A program made the translations under genes and the position numbers. The notes under the pieces are model-generated. The model was not told the origin of the DNA and ran no database searches. It saw only the letters and a list, made by a program, of their open reading frames with translations. Of a DNA stretch of 17,311 nucleotides, positions 1 through 5,167 are shown one piece after another (within the stretch, counting starts at the first letter, position 1; the number at the start of each line of letters is the position of its first letter). The stretch comes from CAZBZG01 sp964496245 (GTDB lineage: Bacteria; Planctomycetota; SZUA-567). The stretch spans positions 1 through 17,311 of the forward strand of contig CAZBZG010000077.1 in NCBI GenBank assembly GCA_964496245.1. The letters run 5' to 3'.

Positions 1-15
1 TCTGGCGCCTGCGGC

Positions 16-37
16 GCGCAGACGTGAACGTCTGCGC
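16..37. repeat. Short perfect inverted repeat downstream of the peptidase gene
   Basis: Two 10-bp arms (GCGCAGACGT and ACGTCTGCGC) are separated by GA. As RNA this would fold as an 8-bp stem with a GTGAAC loop. It lies about 20 bp beyond the stop codon of the minus-strand peptidase gene, so it could end or stabilise that transcript. No T-run follows on either strand, so it is not a classical intrinsic terminator. A palindromic protein-binding site is the other possibility. Confidence 0.5.
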
Positions 38-58
38 CCCCCCCGTCCCTGACGCGTC

Positions 59-1177
59 TCACGTTGCCCCGTCGAGCAAGCGCGGAATCTGCGCGCCCGC
101 ACGCTGGGCGCAGGAGCGCCCCAGGCGCCGCCAGCTCTCGGAGGGGCAACCGGGTACACCCGCCAGGCGCTCGAGCAGCAGTACGAGCGACCGCAGATCG
201 CCCGCGTCCACTTCTTCGGGAGCCGGCCGGCCGTCCGGCCCGATGTTGTGGCCGTGAACCGTGGCCAAACATAGCGCGGCCGTACAGTACCCGGAGAACG
301 CGAAGGCGCTGGCCTCGGTCCGCCCGGCCCAGGCCAGACGCCGCTGGAAGCGGAAGGCCGGGTCCTCGGCCGCGCAGGCGCGCGCGTAGGCGTCTACGTG
401 CACGAGCAGTTTCTGATCGTAGGCGCACACAGCATCGCCCACCCGGCAGATGACGCCGTCCCCGGCGCGCACGTCGCCGCTGGCGCGCGGCATCTCAACG
501 GTGACGAGGCGAGAGGGCAGCGGCAGAGATCCGTCCCGGACGATCGCGTGCGTGCCCACGAGACCGGCCTCTTCCGCCCGCGTGAGCAACACGTCGAACG
601 GCTGCGGGAAGCGGCGGCGGCGCGCGGTCTCCAACAGGTGGACGAGCACGCCCGTACCCAGCGTGTCGTCATGCCCGCGGCTCTGGAGGCGGCGCCCCCG
701 GACGCGCAGGGCCGGAAAGTCGAACAGTCCCGGCGTGCCCTGCGGAAGCGTCCCCTCCAGGCGGAGGTGGACGCCGACCACCCGCCCCTTCCGGCGCACG
801 GCACGCGTGATTTCGGCCCGCACCCCGCGACTGTCAAGGCTCGGAAAGAAGCGGACGGCCGCCCCCTGGACCCGAGGCGGCACCTGGCCGGCCACTTCGG
901 CCCTGCCGCGGCCCGGACGTGTGCGTTCCTGGAAGAGGAAGCCGGGATGGTCCATGTGAGCGTGGAACGCCAGCTGCGCGCGCGCCCGACCGCGCGGCCG
1001 GTACTGCAGGAGGAGGTTGCCGTAGCGGTCCACGCGATGCCGGATCACCTGGCTCCGGCGGAACCGCGCCACAATGCCCTCGCGCAGCCAGCGCTCGGCG
1101 AACGGCGCGACCGGGACGCGCAGGACCTGCCGGAGCGTCTGGACGAGCGCAGGCGGAAGTGCGGTGTGTGAAGGCAT
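59..1177 (-). CDS. M42/M20-like zinc exopeptidase
   Basis: The 372-residue product looks like a di-zinc aminopeptidase of the M42/M20/M28 type, cytoplasmic and probably trimming peptides from the N terminus. Candidate metal and catalytic residues appear in the expected order: H74 and D76 in HAHMDHPG, the D170-D171 pair in GHDDTLGTG, the E202-E203 pair in RAEEAGLVGT, E228 in VTVEMP, and H308/H310 in VHGHN. There is no signal peptide or membrane segment. The protein is unusually arginine-rich. It follows pyrF on the same strand, but a MITE-like element now separates the two. No Shine-Dalgarno sequence is visible before the ATG, so the start rests on the ATG alone. M42 versus another zinc exopeptidase family cannot be settled by eye; an enzymatic role is fairly sure, the substrate unknown. 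Confidence 0.8.
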   Translation of the reverse strand: MPSHTALPPALVQTLRQVLRVPVAPFAERWLREGIVARFRRSQVIRHRVDRYGNLLLQYRPRGRARAQLAFHAHMDHPGFLFQERTRPGRGRAEVAGQVPPRVQGAAVRFFPSLDSRGVRAEITRAVRRKGRVVGVHLRLEGTLPQGTPGLFDFPALRVRGRRLQSRGHDDTLGTGVLVHLLETARRRRFPQPFDVLLTRAEEAGLVGTHAIVRDGSLPLPSRLVTVEMPRASGDVRAGDGVICRVGDAVCAYDQKLLVHVDAYARACAAEDPAFRFQRRLAWAGRTEASAFAFSGYCTAALCLATVHGHNIGPDGRPAPEEVDAGDLRSLVLLLERLAGVPGCPSESWRRLGRSCAQRAGAQIPRLLDGAT

Positions 1178-1178
1178 G

Positions 1179-1186
1179 AGGATCTA
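1179..1186. repeat. Left target-site duplication AGGATCTA
   Basis: Exact 8-bp match to 1350-1357 immediately outside the terminal inverted repeats. It lies one base upstream of the peptidase start codon. Confidence 0.8.
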
Positions 1187-1349
1187 GGCCTGGTTCAGAA
1201 GTCCGCCGGTTTGGGTGACACGCGCGCTATGAGGCGGTTTGTAGCCCAGGCACTCCTGCCTGGGGCCGAATCCGTGAGGCGCTCCACAGGCAGGAGTGCC
1301 TGTGCTACAAACTGCACCCTTCCTGTGTTACCCGAATCTGAACCAGGCC
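1187..1349. mobile_element. MITE-like non-autonomous insertion, 163 bp
   Basis: The ends are perfect 13-bp terminal inverted repeats (GGCCTGGTTCAGA at 1187-1199 and its complement at 1337-1349). Inside, a second inverted repeat of 26 bp with one mismatch has arms 1237-1262 and 1287-1312 around a 24-nt centre. Outside, the 8-bp direct repeat AGGATCTA occurs at 1179-1186 and again at 1350-1357, as expected for a target-site duplication. No coding capacity is evident, so a transposase would have to act in trans. An 8-bp duplication fits several families (for example IS256- or ISAs1-type), and I cannot choose between them. The whole element could fold into a long hairpin in RNA. Confidence 0.85.
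1237..1312. repeat. Inner 26-bp inverted repeat of the insertion element
   Basis: Arms 1237-1262 and 1287-1312 match at 25 of 26 positions. The single difference is C versus A at the tenth base of the arm. The outer 9 bases of each arm are GTTTGTAGC and GCTACAAAC. Each arm also contains the self-complementary ends CAGGCA and TGCCTG, so smaller hairpins compete with the long one. Confidence 0.85.
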
Positions 1350-1357
1350 AGGATCTA
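1350..1357. repeat. Right target-site duplication AGGATCTA, carrying the pyrF stop codon
   Basis: Exact 8-bp match to 1179-1186. On the minus strand it reads TAGATCCT, and its first three bases are the pyrF TAG stop codon (1357-1355). Confidence 0.8.
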
Positions 1358-2278
1358 CAGATTCCACCGGCCGGCGGCCTGGAGGGCCTGCTTCAGGTCG
1401 TCGCGCATGCGTGCGGCAGCCCGCCGGGCCGCGCCCCGCCAGTCGTCGGGTGCGTCCTCGGCCTGCCAGGCGAAGAGAATCGAGCGGCTCGCGTTCACCA
1501 CCGCCCCGGAGCCGTCCGCGCGAAAGGCGCTTGTCACGTCGGCCGCACCAGCCCCCTGAGCCCCGTAGCCCGGAAGCAGCAGCAACGTGTCCGGCATGCG
1601 CTCGCGGAAGCCGGCGAGCTGGGCCGGATGCGTGGCGCCGACCACGGCCCCCACCGACGAGAGGCCGCTCGTCCCCTTGCACGAAGCGCCCAGCGTCTGG
1701 ACGAGCGCGGCCGCAGCCTCGGCCACGGTGCCGCCGGCGGCCAGCTCCAGGTCCTGCAGGTCGGCGCTCGACGGGTTCGACGTCTTCACGAGCACGTAGA
1801 CCCCGCGCCCGTGGGGCAGCGCCCGGTCCAGAAACGGCTGGAGCGAATCGCTGCCCAGGTACGGGCTCAAGGTCACGGCGTCGTGGGGCCCCAGAGCCTT
1901 CCCGAACAGAGCCTCGGCGTAGGCGGCGGCCGTGGAACCGATGTCGCCGCGCTTGGCATCGCCGATCACCAGCAGCCCGTTGGCGCACGCGTACTCGCAG
2001 ATGGCGTTGTAGGCGGCGAGCCCCTCGGTCCCCCAGGCCTCGAAGAAGGCCAGGTTGGGCTTGACCGCGGGCACGAGATCGTGCACGGCATCGACAATGC
2101 CCATGCCGAAACGCAGGAACGCTTCGGGCACTGCGGACCGGCCCGGGTCGTCGCCGCCGGATGCTTGCCGGGCGAGTTCGGGCGGGAGCCGGTCGCGGCG
2201 CGGGTCGATGCCCACCACGGCCACGCTCTGCTTGTCCTGGATGGCCTGGTGCAACCGGTCCGCGAAGGACGCGGCCAT
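1355..2278 (-). CDS. pyrF: Orotidine 5'-phosphate decarboxylase, long (group 2) type
   Basis: The enzyme decarboxylates OMP to UMP, the last step of de novo pyrimidine synthesis. The 307-residue product has the family landmarks: GIDPR near residue 23, VKPN with K73, the catalytic DAKRGDIGST around 107-116, PGYGAQGAG at 236-244 (phosphate-binding region), and NASRSI at 262-267. The length and the PGYGAQG block fit the longer group-2 PyrF rather than the 230-residue E. coli type. An upstream in-frame ATG at 2350 exists. The ATG at 2278 is preferred because AAGGAG lies 5 nt before it, it leaves a clean 28-bp gap after accA, and MAASFADRLHQA is a typical PyrF N terminus. The stop codon is part of the target duplication of the MITE-like element. 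Confidence 0.95.
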   Translation of the reverse strand: MAASFADRLHQAIQDKQSVAVVGIDPRRDRLPPELARQASGGDDPGRSAVPEAFLRFGMGIVDAVHDLVPAVKPNLAFFEAWGTEGLAAYNAICEYACANGLLVIGDAKRGDIGSTAAAYAEALFGKALGPHDAVTLSPYLGSDSLQPFLDRALPHGRGVYVLVKTSNPSSADLQDLELAAGGTVAEAAAALVQTLGASCKGTSGLSSVGAVVGATHPAQLAGFRERMPDTLLLLPGYGAQGAGAADVTSAFRADGSGAVVNASRSILFAWQAEDAPDDWRGAARRAAARMRDDLKQALQAAGRWNL

Positions 2279-2283
2279 GGACG

Positions 2284-2289
2284 CTCCTT
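2284..2289 (-). promoter_or_regulatory. Ribosome binding site of pyrF
   Basis: AAGGAG on the minus strand, 5 nt before the ATG at 2278. It decides against the upstream ATG at 2350, which would overlap the end of accA. Confidence 0.75.
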
Positions 2290-2306
2290 GTGGTCGGGCA
2301 CGCGCG

Positions 2307-3311
2307 TCAGGAGGCGCTGGCTTCCGGCGCTTCCGCGGGAATCTCTCCATCGTAGAACTCGCCGAACGCGCGGAACCTCCCGTACCGGCTCTCGACGAGC
2401 GCGTCGGCAGACATCCCCTTGAGCTCGTCCAGATGGCGGATGAGCGCTCGCTGCAGTCGTTCGGCCATGGCCTGGGGGTCGCGGTGCGCCCCGCCGAGCG
2501 GTTCGGGGATCACCTCGTCGATCAGGCCGAAACCCGCGAGATCCCGGCTCGTGAGGCGGAGCACGCCGGCGGCCAGCGCCTTCTTCTCCCCGTCGCGCCA
2601 GAGGATAGAGGCGCACCCTTCCGGGCTGATGACCGAGTAGTACGCGTGCTGGAGCATGAGAACGCGATCGCCCACGCCAATGCCAAGCGCCCCGCCCGAC
2701 CCGCCTTCGCCGATGATGGCGCACAAGATAGGCGTGCGCAGCTGGCTCATGGCCTGCAGGTTCTCGGCAATGGCGATGGCCACGCCCCGCTCCTCGGACC
2801 CGATCCCCGGATAGGCGCCCTTGGTGTCGATCAGGCAGACGACCGGCAGGCCGAAGCGTTCGGCCAGCTGCATCTTGCGCAGCGCCTTCCAGTAGCCTTC
2901 CGGATGCGGACAGCCCGCGTTGTGGGAACGCACCTCGTGGACGTCGTGCCCCTTGTGCTGCCCCACGAGCAGTACGCGGTGCGGACCGATCCACCCGAGT
3001 CCGGTGACGATCGCCGGATCGTCGCCGAACTGCCGGTCGCCATGGAGCTCCTGGAACCCCTCCGTCATCATCCGGATGTAGTCGCGCGTCTGCGGACGCT
3101 TGAGATGCCGGGCGAGCTCGACCGTGTTCCATGCCGACAGGTCTTCGTAGAGCTGCCGCTCGAGCTGGCCGTACTGGGTCTGCATGGTCTGCAGGAGCTT
3201 CTGAAGATCGGGCGTCTCCTCGGTGCTCTTCTGCAGCTCCTCGATGCGGCTCTTGAGATCCGCCAGCGGACGTTCGAAAGGGAGGTGATCCTTCTTGTCG
3301 TTCGCGCTCAT
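2307..3311 (-). CDS. accA: Acetyl-CoA carboxylase carboxyltransferase, alpha subunit
   Basis: AccA, with AccD, moves the carboxyl group from carboxybiotin to acetyl-CoA to give malonyl-CoA, the committed step of fatty-acid synthesis. The 334-residue product has the usual length. An N-terminal helical stretch (about 12-60) is followed by the crotonase-like core with HPEGYWKALRKMQLAERF (136-153), IDTKGAYPG around 161-169, the oxyanion-hole GEGGSGGALGIG (201-212), and VISPEGCASILWRD (227-240). The ATG at 3311 has AAGGAG 7 nt upstream. It lies 45 bp after the kinase gene and 28 bp before pyrF. The partner accD, and accB and accC, are not in this window and must be elsewhere. Confidence 0.97.
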   Translation of the reverse strand: MSANDKKDHLPFERPLADLKSRIEELQKSTEETPDLQKLLQTMQTQYGQLERQLYEDLSAWNTVELARHLKRPQTRDYIRMMTEGFQELHGDRQFGDDPAIVTGLGWIGPHRVLLVGQHKGHDVHEVRSHNAGCPHPEGYWKALRKMQLAERFGLPVVCLIDTKGAYPGIGSEERGVAIAIAENLQAMSQLRTPILCAIIGEGGSGGALGIGVGDRVLMLQHAYYSVISPEGCASILWRDGEKKALAAGVLRLTSRDLAGFGLIDEVIPEPLGGAHRDPQAMAERLQRALIRHLDELKGMSADALVESRYGRFRAFGEFYDGEIPAEAPEASAS

Positions 3312-3356
3312 GAGGCGTCTCCTTGTGGCCGTCCCGCGAGGCCAGCAATCATCCCT

Positions 3357-4196
3357 CTAGATCTTGAAGATGGTCACGCGCTTGAAGGCCCGGAGAAAGG
3401 CGTGCATGTCGAGCGGCCGGTCGGACGGCTTCTTGGCGAGCATCGACAGCACCAGGGCCTCGAAATCCGGAGCGATGTGCCGGTTGTACCGCTGCAGCGT
3501 TTCGGGCTTCGTTTCGAGGTGCCGCGTGAGAACCTCGTTCTGGTGATGGCCCACGAAGGGAGGCCGGCTCGCGAACATCTCGTAGACGGTCGCGCCCAAG
3601 GCGTACATGTCCACGGCCGGCGTGACCGGCCGCCGCTTGATCTGCTCGGGCGCCATGTAGCTGGGCGTGCCCTCGGCCTTGCGCACGAACGGAATCCAAC
3701 GAGCCAACCCGGTGACGGCCGTCGAGAAATCGATCAACCGGACCTCCCCTTCCGCGTTCACGAGAATGTTGTCCGGTTTGACGTCCCGGTGCACGATGCC
3801 CCGTTCGTGGATGTAGGACAAGGCCTCTGCCACGGCCACGATGATCTCCCGCGCCTTCTCGTGAACCGAGCACGGCTTTCCGGTGGTGATGCAGTCCTTG
3901 AGCACGCCTCCCTGGAAGTGCTCCATGACCATGTAGGGCAACCCCTCGAAGGTTCCGCAGGCGAGATAGCGCAGCAATCCCCTGTGCCGAAGCGGCTTGC
4001 AGAGCCGGTACTCGTTGAGCAGGATGGACTGCGCCTGGCGCGACTTGGCCAGATGCGGATGGACGATCTTGACGGCGACCTCCTCGCCCCGGAGGTTGGC
4101 GGCCTTCCAGATGGTGCCGGTGCCGCCCGCGGTGAGCCGCAGCGTGCAGCGGTATCCGTCGAGCGTCCGGTTTGTCAGATCGAGTGTCGCTGCCAT
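3357..4196 (-). CDS. Soluble Hanks-type serine/threonine protein kinase
   Basis: The 279-residue protein is essentially a bare kinase domain with no membrane segment, no sensor domain and no signal peptide, so it should act in the cytoplasm. Visible motifs are the glycine loop LTAGGTGTIWKA (21-32), ATP-binding K43 in VAVK, catalytic HRDVKPDN (136-143), the metal-binding aspartate D156, GTPSYMAPE (176-184), VDMYALG (195-201) and R260. Two departures are clear: the first glycine of the loop is threonine, and the DFG motif reads DFS. All key catalytic residues are otherwise present, so activity is likely. An in-frame TGA three codons before the ATG makes 4196 the first possible start; only a weak GAAGG lies 3 nt ahead. 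It sits between purQ (138-bp gap) and accA (45-bp gap). Its target is unknown; regulation of the neighbouring biosynthetic enzymes is a guess. Confidence 0.93.
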   Translation of the reverse strand: MAATLDLTNRTLDGYRCTLRLTAGGTGTIWKAANLRGEEVAVKIVHPHLAKSRQAQSILLNEYRLCKPLRHRGLLRYLACGTFEGLPYMVMEHFQGGVLKDCITTGKPCSVHEKAREIIVAVAEALSYIHERGIVHRDVKPDNILVNAEGEVRLIDFSTAVTGLARWIPFVRKAEGTPSYMAPEQIKRRPVTPAVDMYALGATVYEMFASRPPFVGHHQNEVLTRHLETKPETLQRYNRHIAPDFEALVLSMLAKKPSDRPLDMHAFLRAFKRVTIFKI

Positions 4197-4334
4197 GGGC
4201 CTTCACACGAATCAAATGGGACCTTTGCGCGCGGGCGTCTCCGTCCGCTTCTCCCGGCCGAACCGCATCTTGGTGTTCAGGGAGCGCGTCGTTCCTCCAC
4301 GCTTGCTGCTTTCATTGGCTGCCGGCGACGGATG

Positions 4335-5123
4335 CTACGCGCCGCGGCAGTACTCCACCGCGCGCTTGAAGATCTGCAGCCCCTCTCCTTCGCGCCGGAG
4401 CCCCTCGCGCGTCCACCTGGGGTGGTGGTATCCGAAGATGTGCCGCTCCGGGTGGGGCATGAGTCCGAAGACGCGCCCGGAAGGATCGCACAATCCTGCA
4501 ATGTGGTCGACCGATCCGTTCGGATCCTCGGGGTAGGCGGGCGTACGCCCCTGGCTGGAGGCGTACCGGTAGGCGACCTGCCCGGCGGAAACCAGATCGC
4601 TCAGCACCTCGGGGGCCCGGGTGACCAGCTTGCCTTCGCCGTGCGCCACGGGCAGCTCCAGTTCCTCGCCCGGCGCCACGAAGACGCAGTGCGTGTTCTC
4701 AGCGGCCCGCAACCGCACCCAGCGCGCTTCGAACCGGTGCGAATCGTTGACCGTCAAGGTCACCTTGCGCGCGCCCGGTCCCACGAACGTGGCGCCCGGC
4801 AGCAGCCCCATCTTGACAAGCACCTGGAACCCGTTGCAGATCCCGATCACGAGTCCACCGGACTCCGCGAAACGGACGAGCTTCTGCCCCAAGACGTGCT
4901 GCAGCTCGATTGCCATGACCTTGCCGGCGGCCACGTCATCCCCGTAGGTGAAGCCGCCGGGCAGGGCCAGCAGCTGAAAACCGCCGAGCGGATCCTCCTC
5001 TGCGGCGAGCCGGTTGACGTGCATCAACTCGGCCTGCGCGCCCGCCAGCTCCAGGGCGAAGCGCGTCTCCACATCGCAATTGGTGCCGGCGGTGCGAAGC
5101 ACCACAGCACGGGGCGTCGCCAT
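4335..5123 (-). CDS. purQ: Phosphoribosylformylglycinamidine synthase, glutaminase subunit
   Basis: PurQ hydrolyses glutamine and passes ammonia to PurL for conversion of FGAR to FGAM in purine synthesis. The 262-residue product is a class I glutamine amidotransferase: PGGFTYGDD (55-63), nucleophile C96 in GICNGFQVL, and the His-Glu pair H224 and E226 in LMPHPER. The N terminus ATPRAVVLRTAGTNCDVET is typical of the family. The frame is open upstream to 5306, but that part overlaps the end of purL and has no family match. The ATG at 5123 has a GGGAGGAAG ribosome binding site, and purL ends 44 bp earlier. Together with the PurS-like domains inside PurL, all parts of FGAM synthase are encoded here. 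Confidence 0.96.
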   Translation of the reverse strand: MATPRAVVLRTAGTNCDVETRFALELAGAQAELMHVNRLAAEEDPLGGFQLLALPGGFTYGDDVAAGKVMAIELQHVLGQKLVRFAESGGLVIGICNGFQVLVKMGLLPGATFVGPGARKVTLTVNDSHRFEARWVRLRAAENTHCVFVAPGEELELPVAHGEGKLVTRAPEVLSDLVSAGQVAYRYASSQGRTPAYPEDPNGSVDHIAGLCDPSGRVFGLMPHPERHIFGYHHPRWTREGLRREGEGLQIFKRAVEYCRGA

Positions 5124-5167
5124 GTTTCGCTTCCTCCCGGACACGCAGGCCGACAGGCCGCGGGCCC

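Noticed and set aside
1187..1349. CRISPR repeat, attenuator or riboswitch as explanation for the hairpin after pyrF
   Set aside because: There is one unit only, no spacers, and no known riboswitch core. The terminal repeats with an 8-bp target duplication are better explained by transposition.
4277..4315. 12-codon frame (MKAASVEERRAP) between purQ and the kinase on the minus strand
   Set aside because: Too short, no ribosome binding site at proper spacing and no attenuator structure around it.
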